A stretch of DNA of 64,000 nt from Ewingella sp963519305 (GTDB lineage: Bacteria > Pseudomonadota > Gammaproteobacteria > Enterobacterales > Enterobacteriaceae), in NCBI GenBank assembly GCA_963519305.1, contig CAUQMS010000001.1, forward strand, positions 124,001-188,000, written 5' to 3'. The notes under the pieces were generated by a model. The model saw only the letters and a list, made by a program, of their open reading frames with translations. It was not told the origin of the DNA and did not search any database. Shown piece by piece: positions 54,162-63,051 of this stretch. Within the stretch, counting starts at the first letter, position 1. Every line of letters starts with the position of its first letter. The position numbers and the translations under genes were made by a program.

Positions 54162-56105
54162 ATGAGCTATCAGGTCCTGGCCCGTAAGTGGCGCCCCCAA
54201 ACTTTCGCCGACGTTGTCGGACAGGAACATGTGCTGACCGCGCTGGCTAACGGCCTCTCGCTCGGGCGCATCCATCACGCCTATCTGTTTTCAGGTACCC
54301 GTGGTGTAGGCAAAACCTCTATTGCGCGTCTGCTGGCAAAAGGACTGAACTGCGAAACCGGCATCACGTCCACGCCGTGCGGTGTGTGCGATAACTGCCG
54401 TGAAATCGAACAGGGCCGTTTTGTTGACCTGATTGAAATCGATGCGGCCTCCCGCACCAAAGTTGAAGACACCCGCGAACTGCTGGACAACGTGCAGTAC
54501 GCTCCGGCCCGCGGCCGCTTTAAAGTTTATCTGATCGATGAAGTGCACATGCTCTCGCGTCACAGCTTTAATGCGCTGTTGAAAACGCTGGAAGAGCCGC
54601 CTTCACACGTTAAATTCCTGCTGGCAACCACCGATCCGCAAAAGCTGCCGGTGACCATTTTATCTCGTTGCCTGCAATTCCATCTGAAAGCGCTGGATGT
54701 CGAACAGATCCGTCATCAGCTTGAGCGTGTACTGACCGCCGAGCAGATCGCCAGTGAACCGCGCGCGCTGCAACTGCTGGCGCGTGCCGCCGACGGCAGT
54801 ATGCGTGATGGCTTAAGTCTCACCGATCAGGCTATCGCTATGGGGCAGGGCGCTGTCACCACCGACACCGTGGCGCAAATGCTCGGTACGCTGGACGACG
54901 AACAGCCGCTGGCCGTGCTTGAAGCGCTGGTCAGCGCCGATGGTGCGCAGATGATGGCGCAGGTTGAACAGGCCGCCTCGCGCGGTGTTGACTGGGAAAA
55001 CCTGCTGGTGGAGACACTGGCCCTGCTACACCGTATTGCGATGGTGCAACTGTTGCCGACCGTGCTAGACAACCACTATGCGGCCATTGAACAACGTCTG
55101 CGTGAGCTGGCCCGGGTGATCCCCCCTGCTGATGTCCAGCTCTATTATCAGACCCTGCTGATTGGCCGCAAAGAGCTGGCCTACGCGCCGGACAAACGTA
55201 TGGGGGTTGAAATGACCCTGCTGCGCGCGCTGGCCTTCCACCCGAAAGTTTTTATTGCTGAACCCGCAGTGCCTGCGCAAGTTTCTGCGCCGCCGGCTTA
55301 TATCGCTCCGGCTGCACCGCAGCCCACGAGAAGTGTTCAGCAAGACAATCCGCCACCGCAGGGAGGGCCGCAGCCGGGAATGCCGGACAGCACGGCCCAG
55401 CTTTTGCAGGCGCGGACGCAGTTACTCAGACAGCAGGGGAACACCACCCCAAAAAAAGCTGAGCCGGCAGCGCCAGGAAAAGCGCGGCCGGCAAACTCAG
55501 CACTGGAGCGCCTCGCTTCAGTGACTGAGCGTGTACAAACCCAGGCCAGCGCCCGCAAAGAGAAACAGCCCGAACCGCCGGTAAAAGAAGAAGCTTACCG
55601 CTGGAAGGCCGTAAATGACGTGGAAGAAGTCGCTGAGCCGGTCACCACGCCAAAAGCGCTGCGTACTGCGCTTGAACATGAAAAGTCCCCGGAGCTTGCT
55701 GCGCGTCTGGCGGTTGAAGCCACCGAGCGCGATGCGTGGGCAGCCGAAATCAACCAGATGGTAATGCCAAAACTGGTGCAGCAACTGGCGCTGAATGCGT
55801 GGTGTGAAAAGCCCGAATCGGGAAAAGTTTGTCTGCATTTGCGTACTTCGCAGCGGCATCTGAATTCACCGTCGGCGCAGAAAGTGCTGGCGGAGGCTCT
55901 GTCAGCTTTGCATCAGCAGCCGGTTGAACTGATTGTGCTGGAAGATGATAATCTGGCGGTCAAAACGCCGCTTGAATGGCGACAGGCCATTTATGAAGAA
56001 AAACTGGCGCAGGCGCGTCAGTCCATTATTGCGGATAATAACATTCAGACCCTGCGTCGTTTCTTCGATGCAGATCTGGATGAAGAGAGTATTCGCCCCG
56101 TTTAA
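54162..56105 (+). CDS. dnaX: DNA polymerase III subunit tau (and gamma by frameshift)
   Basis: A 647-residue clamp-loader subunit that also couples the polymerase to DnaB. The AAA+ domain has Walker A GTRGVGKT at about residues 45-52, a zinc site in CETGITSTPCGVCDNC and Walker B LIDEVHML. A Pro/Gln-rich linker follows, then the tau-specific C-terminal domains. A slippery run of A inside codons 430-432 produces gamma (see separate entry). Confidence 0.97.
   Translation: MSYQVLARKWRPQTFADVVGQEHVLTALANGLSLGRIHHAYLFSGTRGVGKTSIARLLAKGLNCETGITSTPCGVCDNCREIEQGRFVDLIEIDAASRTKVEDTRELLDNVQYAPARGRFKVYLIDEVHMLSRHSFNALLKTLEEPPSHVKFLLATTDPQKLPVTILSRCLQFHLKALDVEQIRHQLERVLTAEQIASEPRALQLLARAADGSMRDGLSLTDQAIAMGQGAVTTDTVAQMLGTLDDEQPLAVLEALVSADGAQMMAQVEQAASRGVDWENLLVETLALLHRIAMVQLLPTVLDNHYAAIEQRLRELARVIPPADVQLYYQTLLIGRKELAYAPDKRMGVEMTLLRALAFHPKVFIAEPAVPAQVSAPPAYIAPAAPQPTRSVQQDNPPPQGGPQPGMPDSTAQLLQARTQLLRQQGNTTPKKAEPAAPGKARPANSALERLASVTERVQTQASARKEKQPEPPVKEEAYRWKAVNDVEEVAEPVTTPKALRTALEHEKSPELAARLAVEATERDAWAAEINQMVMPKLVQQLALNAWCEKPESGKVCLHLRTSQRHLNSPSAQKVLAEALSALHQQPVELIVLEDDNLAVKTPLEWRQAIYEEKLAQARQSIIADNNIQTLRRFFDADLDEESIRPV
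55451..55488 (+). promoter_or_regulatory. Programmed -1 frameshift signal in dnaX
   Basis: The heptamer A-AAA-AAA (55451-55457) is followed by a GC-rich stem-loop whose arms are the GCCGGC copies at 55463-55468 and around 55487. A purine-rich CAGGGGA about 10 bases upstream resembles the stimulatory internal ribosome site of E. coli dnaX. After slipping, the next codons are AGC (Ser) and TGA at 55460-55462, so gamma would end at residue 433. Confidence 0.85.
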
Positions 56106-56146
56106 ACGCCGCGATGATCACGCGGCCATTGCTGAGAGAGAAGACT

Positions 56147-56476
56147 ATGTTTGGAAAAGGCGGCATTGGTAACCTGATGAAACAGGCCCAGCAAATGCAG
56201 GAAAAAATGCAGCAGGTACAGGCAGAAATCGCCCAGTTGGAAGTCACCGGTGAATCCGGTGCTGGCATGGTAAAAGTCACCATCAACGGTGCGCATAACT
56301 GCCGTCGCGTTGAGATTGACCCAAGCCTGCTGGAAGATGACAAAGACATGCTGGAAGATTTGGTTGCTGCGGCATTCAATGATGCTGCGCGTCGCATCGA
56401 AGAAACCCAGAAAGAAAAAATGGCTTCTGTTTCGGGCGGCATGCAGTTGCCACCGGGCTTTAAGATGCCATTCTGA
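56147..56476 (+). CDS. ybaB: Nucleoid-associated protein YbaB/EbfC
   Basis: A 109-residue DNA-binding protein forming a tweezer-like dimer. The family pattern MFGKGGIGNLMKQAQQMQEK is at the start. I chose ATG 56147 because the eleven upstream in-frame codons lack homology and a GAGAGAGAAG site precedes it. The stop overlaps the recR ATG (TGATG). Confidence 0.96.
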   Translation: MFGKGGIGNLMKQAQQMQEKMQQVQAEIAQLEVTGESGAGMVKVTINGAHNCRRVEIDPSLLEDDKDMLEDLVAAAFNDAARRIEETQKEKMASVSGGMQLPPGFKMPF

Positions 56477-57081
56477 TGCAAACCAGCCCTCTCCTTGAGT
56501 CACTAATGGAGGCGTTGCGCTGCCTGCCGGGCGTTGGTCCGAAATCGGCGCAGCGTATGGCATTCCAGCTGTTGCAGCGCGATCGCAGCGGCGGAATGCG
56601 GCTGGCGCAGTCGTTGACGCGTGCCATGTCAGAAATCGGCCACTGCGCCGATTGCCGTACTTTTACCGAACAGGAAATCTGTACCATTTGCGCCAATCCG
56701 CGGCGTAAAGAAAATGGCCAGATTTGTGTGGTAGAAAGCCCGGCAGACATTCATGCAGTAGAACAAACCGGACAGTTCTCCGGCCGTTATTTTGTGCTGA
56801 TGGGCCACTTGTCTCCTATGGACGGCATTGGCCCTGATGACATCGGTCTGGATCGTCTTGAGCACCGTCTTTCCAGCGAAAGCATGAAAGAGGTGATTCT
56901 GGCGACCAATCCGACGGTGGAAGGGGATGCCACAGCGAACTACATTGCTGAAATGTGCGGACAGTATGGCGTACTGGCCAGCCGCATCGCACATGGCGTG
57001 CCGGTGGGCGGCGAGCTGGAGATGGTTGACGGCACCACGTTGTCGCACTCTCTGGCTGGGCGTCATCCTTTCAAGTTCTAA
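56476..57081 (+). CDS. recR: Recombination protein RecR
   Basis: A 201-residue protein of the RecFOR pathway that loads RecA on gapped DNA. It has an N-terminal helix-hairpin-helix (CLPGVGPKSAQRMAFQLL), a zinc finger with four Cys (CADCRTFTEQEICTIC) and a Toprim domain (ICVVESPADIHAVEQTG). It is translationally coupled to ybaB. Confidence 0.97.
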   Translation: MQTSPLLESLMEALRCLPGVGPKSAQRMAFQLLQRDRSGGMRLAQSLTRAMSEIGHCADCRTFTEQEICTICANPRRKENGQICVVESPADIHAVEQTGQFSGRYFVLMGHLSPMDGIGPDDIGLDRLEHRLSSESMKEVILATNPTVEGDATANYIAEMCGQYGVLASRIAHGVPVGGELEMVDGTTLSHSLAGRHPFKF

Positions 57082-57167
57082 ATTCCCAATATCCTCAAGC
57101 CCAGGCTCCGCACCAAAAGTTGGCGCCCCCGGGCGATTCGAACGATTTTGGGAATACATCTGTCTAT

Positions 57168-57194
57168 GTCGGTTCAGTTTTCCACCGAACCGAC
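57168..57194. terminator. Inverted repeat between recR and htpG
   Basis: A perfect 8-bp pair GTCGGTTC / GAACCGAC with an 11-base loop. It lies 9 bases before the sigma-32 promoter of htpG and could end the recR transcript; there is no T run. Confidence 0.45.
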
Positions 57195-57202
57195 ACTTTC
57201 CT

Positions 57203-57231
57203 CTTGAATTCTGCATCTTAAAACCCCATCT
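57203..57231 (+). promoter_or_regulatory. Sigma-32 (heat-shock) promoter of htpG
   Basis: The -35 box CTTGAAT and the perfect -10 box CCCCATCT are separated by 14 bases, as expected for sigma-32. Confidence 0.8.
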
Positions 57232-57325
57232 ACTCCTCAGCGTTTTACTTTTTGGCAAGCATGCCGCCGTGAGGCCGGGCTTTCCAGCGTAATGACAAAT
57301 CAAACAGTGTGATTGAGGTAATTTG

Positions 57326-59200
57326 ATGAGTATGAAAGGACAAGAAACCCGCGGATTCCAGTCTGAAGTTAAACAGCTGCTGCATCTGATGATCCACTCG
57401 CTCTACTCTAACAAAGAAATTTTTCTGCGTGAGCTGATCTCCAACGCCTCCGATGCCGCCGACAAGCTGCGCTTCCGTGCGTTGTCCAAGCCTGAACTGT
57501 ATGAAGGCGATGGCGAACTGCACGTGCGTCTGGCGTTTGATAAAGAAAAACGCACTCTGACATTAAGCGATAACGGCATCGGCATGAGCCGTGACGAAGT
57601 GATCGACAACCTCGGCACCATCGCGAAATCCGGCACCAAAGCCTTCCTGCAATCTGTCGGTTCCGAGCAGGCGAAAGACAGCCAGCTGATCGGTCAGTTT
57701 GGCGTGGGCTTCTACTCTGCGTTCATCGTGGCAGATAAAGTGACTGTGCGCACCCGTGCCGCAGGCGCTGCGCCGGAAGAGGGCGTGTTCTGGGAGTCCG
57801 CCGGTGAAGGCGAATACACCCTGGCGGATATCGAGAAAGCCGAACGCGGGACTGAAATTACCCTGCATCTGCGTGAAGATCAGGACGAGTTCCTTGATGA
57901 CTGGCGAGTGCGCTCGATCATCAGCAAATACTCTGACCATATTGCGCTGCCGGTTGAAGTTGAAACCCGCAACGAAGAAGACGGCACCGTGACCTGGGAG
58001 CAAATCAACAAGGCGCAGGCCCTGTGGACCCGTGGTAAGTCGGAAGTGACCGACGAAGAGTACGTTGAATTCTACAAACATATCTCCCATGACTTCAGCG
58101 ATCCGCTGAGCTGGAGCCACAACCGTGTGGAAGGGAAGCAGGAGTACACCAGCCTGCTGTACATTCCTTCGCAGGCACCGTGGGATATGTGGAACCGTGA
58201 TCACAAACACGGCCTTAAGCTGTACGTCCAGCGCGTCTTTATCATGGATGAAGCCGAGCAGTTCATGCCGAACTACCTGCGTTTCGTGCGTGGCCTGATC
58301 GACTCCAACGATTTGCCGCTGAACGTCTCGCGTGAAATTCTGCAAGATAGCCGTATTACCCAGAACCTGCGCAGTGCACTGACCAAACGCGTCTTGCAGA
58401 TGCTGGAAAAACTGGCGAAAGACGACAACGAAAAATACCTGCAATTCTGGAAACAGTTTGGTCTGGTATTGAAAGAAGGCCCGGCGGAAGATGGCGCGAA
58501 CAAAGAAGCGATCGCCAAACTGCTGCGTTTTGCCAGCACCCGCAACGACAGCAGCGAACAGACTCTGTCGCTGGAAGAGTATGTTGCCAGCATGGTGGAA
58601 GGTCAGGACAAGATTTACTACATCACCGCTGACAGCTATGCCGCCGCGAAGAGCAGCCCGCATCTGGAACTGTTCCGCAAAAAAGGCATTGAAGTCCTGC
58701 TGTTATCCGATCGCATCGACGAGTGGATGATGAGCTACCTGACCGAATTCGACGGCAAAGTCTTCCAGTCCGTCAGCAAAGCTGACGACACACTGGACAA
58801 ACTGGCAGACGAAGAAAGCGAAGAGCAGAAAGAAGCGGAGAAAGCGCTGGAGCCGTTCGTTGAGCGCGTTAAAACGCTGCTCGCCGATCGCGTGAAAGAT
58901 GTGCGTCTGACGCACCGCCTGACCGATACGCCGGCGATTGTCACCACCGGCGCTGACGAAATGACCACGCAGATGGCAAAACTGTTTGCTGCTGCTGGTC
59001 AGGACGCGCCTGAAGTGCAATACATCTTCGAGCTGAACCCGGAGCACGCGCTGGTAAAACGTGCGTCGGACGTCACCGACGATGCACAATTCAGCGAGTG
59101 GGTTGAACTGCTGCTGGATCAGGCGCTGTTTGCAGAACGCGGCACGCTGGAAGATCCAAACCTGTTTATCCGCCGGATGAATCAGCTGTTACAGGCATAA
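57326..59200 (+). CDS. htpG: Chaperone HtpG (Hsp90)
   Basis: A 624-residue Hsp90 homologue. The GHKL ATPase domain has the motifs ELISNASDAADKLRF, DNGIGM and QFGVGFYSAF. Middle and C-terminal dimerisation domains follow at full length. I chose ATG 57326 because GAGGT is spaced 6-7 bases from it; a TTG at 57323 and the E. coli-like ATG at 57332 are alternatives. A sigma-32 promoter precedes and a strong terminator follows. Confidence 0.98.
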   Translation: MSMKGQETRGFQSEVKQLLHLMIHSLYSNKEIFLRELISNASDAADKLRFRALSKPELYEGDGELHVRLAFDKEKRTLTLSDNGIGMSRDEVIDNLGTIAKSGTKAFLQSVGSEQAKDSQLIGQFGVGFYSAFIVADKVTVRTRAAGAAPEEGVFWESAGEGEYTLADIEKAERGTEITLHLREDQDEFLDDWRVRSIISKYSDHIALPVEVETRNEEDGTVTWEQINKAQALWTRGKSEVTDEEYVEFYKHISHDFSDPLSWSHNRVEGKQEYTSLLYIPSQAPWDMWNRDHKHGLKLYVQRVFIMDEAEQFMPNYLRFVRGLIDSNDLPLNVSREILQDSRITQNLRSALTKRVLQMLEKLAKDDNEKYLQFWKQFGLVLKEGPAEDGANKEAIAKLLRFASTRNDSSEQTLSLEEYVASMVEGQDKIYYITADSYAAAKSSPHLELFRKKGIEVLLLSDRIDEWMMSYLTEFDGKVFQSVSKADDTLDKLADEESEEQKEAEKALEPFVERVKTLLADRVKDVRLTHRLTDTPAIVTTGADEMTTQMAKLFAAAGQDAPEVQYIFELNPEHALVKRASDVTDDAQFSEWVELLLDQALFAERGTLEDPNLFIRRMNQLLQA

Positions 59201-59215
59201 CGTCTTACTCAGCTC

Positions 59216-59245
59216 AAAAAGCCCTGTCCACGAACAGGGCTTTTT
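59216..59245. terminator. Bidirectional terminator after htpG
   Basis: A perfect 12-bp stem (AAAAAGCCCTGT / ACAGGGCTTTTT) with a 6-base loop and T8 run, between convergent htpG and the MFS gene. Confidence 0.95.
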
Positions 59246-59285
59246 TTTGCCTGAGCTAAAGTCTACCCGTCGTACCTACCGGATA

Positions 59286-60440
59286 TTACGCCCATTCCCG
59301 CGGATTGCGGCGCAGGTAAGGTAATATCGATAACAGCGCCATAACGGCTAACACCATGCCGATCCACAACGTTGAACGTGGTCCTAAACCGGCAGACAAC
59401 GCCATCCCGCCCAGATAAGAACCGCCACCTAAACCGATGTTAATAACCGAAGTATGCACCGCGTTGACCATAGGTCCCGGATGAGCCACGCTCACAATTC
59501 TGGCCATCATCGCCGGATTCATCGGCACGCCTGACAAGCCAATCAATATCACTGCCAGAATTGCGACTAACGCATATTCGGCAAACAGCGCCATGCCCAG
59601 CAGGGAAAGACTCAGAATGGATAATCCGACCAGCATCACCGCCAGACTATGCCGATACGCCAGCCGGCCCGTCACCATATTGCCGACAATATTGGCTAAA
59701 CCATACAGCATCAAAATAAAGGGCACGGTCTGCATACTGAAACCGCTGACATCGACGAGCACCGGGACAAAATAGCTGAATGCCGCAAAGCTGGCGCCCA
59801 GAATTAAACAGCTGGTCATGCAGGCTTTCCAGTACGCTTTCTTTTTAAATGCCTGAAGTTCTATGCCCATGTTGAGCGCACCACTGCCTTTGACCTGAGG
59901 TAACAGACGCAGCAGTACCAGCAGACAGATAAACACCAGCACGGCCACCAGACCAAAGCTTATCCGCCAGCCATAGTGCTGATCGATAATGGTGGCAAGC
60001 GGCACGCCAAAGACATTGGAGACCATAAAACCGCCGATAACAATGGAGGCGGCGCGCGGGCGGTCTTCAACGGACACCATCGCCATACTGGTGGCTAAAG
60101 ATAAGCTCAGACAGCCAGCGCACAAAATACCGGTGACGATCCTGATGAGCACGAGGAGGGAATAATCCGTGACAAAAGCGCCCCAGCCCTGAGCGGCAAC
60201 GTATAAGAGCAGAAGCCAAAGCAAGGTAGGGCGATACGGCGCTTTAAATTTAAGAAAGAAATAGGTTAATACCGGGCCGCCAGACATCACGCCGAAAGCG
60301 TAATAGGAAATCAGATGGCCAACTTCCCCCGTAGTAATTCCAAATGCGGCAGACAAGCTGGGCATCATTCCTGCCACCATTAATTCTGCTGTCCCCAGCG
60401 AAAAAATGGCTAATCCTAAGACATAAACTACAAATGGCAT
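59286..60440 (-). CDS. MFS transporter of the DHA1 (AraJ/YdhP-like) type
   Basis: A 384-residue major facilitator with 12 helices. The N-terminal motif GTAELMVAGMMPSLSAAFGIT and the motif around residues 125-135 (VEDRPRAASIV) are typical of DHA1 exporters related to AraJ, YdhP and NepI. The substrate cannot be read from sequence. It lies 75 bases after a TetR-family gene on the same strand, so it is probably the gene controlled by that regulator. Confidence 0.85.
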   Translation of the reverse strand: MPFVVYVLGLAIFSLGTAELMVAGMMPSLSAAFGITTGEVGHLISYYAFGVMSGGPVLTYFFLKFKAPYRPTLLWLLLLYVAAQGWGAFVTDYSLLVLIRIVTGILCAGCLSLSLATSMAMVSVEDRPRAASIVIGGFMVSNVFGVPLATIIDQHYGWRISFGLVAVLVFICLLVLLRLLPQVKGSGALNMGIELQAFKKKAYWKACMTSCLILGASFAAFSYFVPVLVDVSGFSMQTVPFILMLYGLANIVGNMVTGRLAYRHSLAVMLVGLSILSLSLLGMALFAEYALVAILAVILIGLSGVPMNPAMMARIVSVAHPGPMVNAVHTSVINIGLGGGSYLGGMALSAGLGPRSTLWIGMVLAVMALLSILPYLRRNPREWA

Positions 60441-60515
60441 TTCTTTTACTTACCCTGAATTTGAATGATCGTTACAAAATTAAAAGCAGAAATTAATATG
60501 TTATAAACCATTAAT

Positions 60516-61118
60516 TTATAAGTTGATGAGCAGGCCGGAGACGACGTCTTCGAGAATTTTTCTGTCTGAAATGTTTTTATTCAGCACGCGCAAACCGTAA
60601 TAGCCGGCCATAAAGCCTCGTGCCATTTCGATGGCAGTGGCTTTATTACTAAGCTCGCCACTCTGCTGACCTTCAGTAAATACCGAGACCAGCGTCTGTT
60701 CGAGGCGTTGGCGATATTCCTGATTCAGCCTGGAGACGGCTTCATCTTTGCTGCCGCGTTCGAGGGCAGAGAATAAGAGCATCGCGTCGTGCTGTTCCGG
60801 CTGGGATAAATCTTCAGCAATCCCCCAAAGCAGCAGGGTATGCAGCCGTTCTTTGACCAGACCTGATTGTGTGAGAATAGACAGTTGCGCGCTCATTGTG
60901 TGCTCGTGGCTGCGCAACAACGCTTGCTCATACAGAGCCTGCTTGCTACCAAAGGCATTATATAAGCTTCCTCTCCCCAGCCCTGTGCCGTCGCAGAGAT
61001 CTTGCGCAGAGGTGCCCGCGTAACCCTTGGCGCTAAACACGGCCACGGCAGCATCGATGACATCTTCGTTTTCAAACAGTCTTGGACGACCGGGATAAGC
61101 AGGTTTATCGGCACTCAT
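60516..61118 (-). CDS. TetR-family regulator of the adjacent MFS gene
   Basis: A 200-residue regulator. The helix-turn-helix is at about residues 30-65 (GYAGTSAQDLCDGTGLGRGSLYNAFGSK), followed by a helical ligand domain. I chose ATG 61118 (MSADKPAYPGRPRLF), since starts further up (ATG 61154, TTG 61181) would overlap the palindrome at 61151-61168. The ribosome site is weak for all choices. Its arrangement before the MFS gene suggests control of that exporter. Confidence 0.82.
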   Translation of the reverse strand: MSADKPAYPGRPRLFENEDVIDAAVAVFSAKGYAGTSAQDLCDGTGLGRGSLYNAFGSKQALYEQALLRSHEHTMSAQLSILTQSGLVKERLHTLLLWGIAEDLSQPEQHDAMLLFSALERGSKDEAVSRLNQEYRQRLEQTLVSVFTEGQQSGELSNKATAIEMARGFMAGYYGLRVLNKNISDRKILEDVVSGLLINL

Positions 61119-61150
61119 AAGAGGTGGGGGGCTTTCGATGAGTTGAGGCG

Positions 61151-61168
61151 CCATAATATTGATTATGG
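61151..61168. promoter_or_regulatory. Palindrome upstream of the TetR gene
   Basis: A perfect 7-bp inverted repeat CCATAAT / ATTATGG with a 4-base spacer, typical in size for a TetR operator. It lies 33 bases before the chosen start codon. Confidence 0.5.
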
Positions 61169-61227
61169 AACGATCGGTCAATTATTATTTTCCAGCGCTT
61201 AAATCACGTTTTATTTCACGTGAACGG

Positions 61228-62100
61228 CTAACCGCTGCTGGCCTCCTCCAGTAACCAGCGGCGAAAAGCCGTGATCTCCGGTTCCAGGCTGCGGTTGCTT
61301 TTTACCAGCATATAAGTGGCGCGATCGACTTCGGCAAAGCCCAGCGGGGCGATCACCGTGCCTTCCTGTAACTCTTTCTTCACCAGGATTTGCGGCGTCA
61401 TAATGATCCCTAATCCATTTTTTGCCGCCTGAATCGCCAGTGTCAGATTGTCGAAATGTCTTCCCGCCACAAAATCGCCTTTGGCGTTGGTTTTTCTGGC
61501 CCACTCCTGCCAGGCGTTGAGCTTGGTGTCGGCGTGCAACAGCGGCAGGGTGGAGAAATCGGTCTGGTAGGTAAAACGGTGGCGAAAACCCGGCGAGCAG
61601 ACCGGCCCGATATAATCGACGGTGATAAGCGTGGATTCAATATCGTGTGTTTGCTGATACTCATTACTTTTGATCAGAATATCGGTGCGCTGTTCGTGGA
61701 TTTGCTGCACATCGGTGTGGGTCTGAAAGGTGAGAACAATATTCTCATGGCGTTCCGAAAAACGACTGATGCGCGGAATGAGCCATTGCGCCAGAAAGCT
61801 TGGGGCGCAGGAGATAATTAAGTTATTTTCCTGCCGCGCTTTTATTTCCCGACAGGTAGTTTCTATTTCGCTAAAGACCTGATCGCAGCACTTCTTTAAT
61901 TTCTCGCCGTCGCGGGTTAAATATACCCGGCCCGCGGCGCGCTTAAACAGTGATCTCCCTAACCAGCCTTCCAGATTTTTGATCTGATGGCTCACCGCGC
62001 TGTGCGTCACATTCAGTGATTCCGCCGCCAGACTGAAACTTTCAAACAGCGCTGCCTGTTTAAAATAGTGCAGTGCGCGCAGTGCCGGTAAGTCAGCCAT
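61228..62100 (-). CDS. LysR-family regulator (GcvA-like), divergent from the PP-loop gene
   Basis: A 290-residue LysR protein. The helix-turn-helix lies at about residues 18-60 (ESFSLAAESLNVTHSAVSHQIKNLE), followed by an effector-binding domain. The sequence pattern LPALRALHYFKQAALFESFS is the GcvA/AmpR branch. Its divergent placement, with about 200 bases to the PP-loop gene, is the classic arrangement for a local activator. The effector is unknown. Confidence 0.87.
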   Translation of the reverse strand: MADLPALRALHYFKQAALFESFSLAAESLNVTHSAVSHQIKNLEGWLGRSLFKRAAGRVYLTRDGEKLKKCCDQVFSEIETTCREIKARQENNLIISCAPSFLAQWLIPRISRFSERHENIVLTFQTHTDVQQIHEQRTDILIKSNEYQQTHDIESTLITVDYIGPVCSPGFRHRFTYQTDFSTLPLLHADTKLNAWQEWARKTNAKGDFVAGRHFDNLTLAIQAAKNGLGIIMTPQILVKKELQEGTVIAPLGFAEVDRATYMLVKSNRSLEPEITAFRRWLLEEASSG

Positions 62101-62299
62101 GTCTCAACCTTGTTAGATTTATTCATCTCTGGTGTCTATTTATATCATTTTCTTGTGCCGAAAAAACCCATTAGTCTCGACCTTGTTCCGAAGCACATCT
62201 CTCCAACAGGCGCTGTAATTTTACTGAATAATATTCAGTGGAAGCGCCAGTCTGCGCCTTGCGCTCTGGTTATGTCTGTATAAAAAAATAAGGATGACT

Positions 62300-63037
62300 A
62301 TGAACAATTCACTTTCTGATAAATCGACTTCCACAGCTTCCTCTGCACCCCGTACTCAACTCGTTATGTTTACCGGCGGCCGCGACAGTACGCTGGCTGC
62401 TTGTTATCTGATGTTACAAGGTATACCGGTTCATCTTTACTCCGCCAATAGCGGGTGTTCGCTGCACCGCGGCATTCTGGCGCACCGCGTAGAAGAGATG
62501 CGTAACCGCTTTGGCGAATTACTGGTCGCCCATACCGTGGAAGATATCAGCGGAACCTTCCGCTCCATCGCCATAGAAAATATCGAAAGCGATATCCTGC
62601 GTCACCGTAAAAATCTGGTACTGCTGGGTGAAAAACTGGCAATTCACGCGCATCTGGTGGACTTCTGCCGCCGCAACGACATCAGCGTGATCAACGACGG
62701 TATTACTCATTATCAGCAGGAGTTCCCGGAGCAGCGTCAGGTGGCGAAAGACTTTCTGGTGAACCTGATGAATCAGTTCGACATTCAATATCACTCGCCA
62801 ATCTACGAATTTGCCCAGTCGGCGGATGACGTGAAATACCGCCTGCTGCAACTGGGTATTTCCACCAAATCGCTCGAAGGCGTGAGCATTTTCGGTGACA
62901 GCTTCACCACGCCGAGCGATGAAACCATTCTGGCTTATCTGAATGAGAAAACTCCGCTGGCGCTGAATATTGTCAAATTCCTTTCAGGCGAAACCCTGAA
63001 TCTTGGGCCAAGAACTGCGGCGCACGCTGCGGCGTAA
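62300..63037 (+). CDS. QueC-like PP-loop ATPase of unknown function
   Basis: A 245-residue N-type ATP pyrophosphatase. The PP-loop is TGGRDST at residues 25-31, and the next strand-loop (VHLYSANSGCSLHRG) aligns with the QueC segment VHCITFDYGQRHRAE in this window. Unlike QueC it has no C-terminal Cys cluster, so it is unlikely to make preQ0. PP-loop enzymes adenylate a carbonyl or carboxyl group before amide, nitrile or thio transfer. I chose ATG 62300, spaced 5 bases from AAGGA; ATG 62294 overlaps that site. It is first in a set of at least three close genes. Confidence 0.8.
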   Translation: MNNSLSDKSTSTASSAPRTQLVMFTGGRDSTLAACYLMLQGIPVHLYSANSGCSLHRGILAHRVEEMRNRFGELLVAHTVEDISGTFRSIAIENIESDILRHRKNLVLLGEKLAIHAHLVDFCRRNDISVINDGITHYQQEFPEQRQVAKDFLVNLMNQFDIQYHSPIYEFAQSADDVKYRLLQLGISTKSLEGVSIFGDSFTTPSDETILAYLNEKTPLALNIVKFLSGETLNLGPRTAAHAAA

Positions 63038-63051
63038 TTAAGGGTATTGCG

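Noticed and set aside
57121..57150. A tRNA-like 3' fragment (GTTCGAATC and GGCGCCA on the minus strand) between recR and htpG
   Set aside because: Only two base pairs of the T-stem form and the acceptor end does not fit, so this is not a tRNA; it could be chance or a very old remnant.
57563..58663. A 366-codon open frame on the minus strand across htpG
   Set aside because: It is antisense to htpG and lacks its own promoter, ribosome site or recognisable domain.
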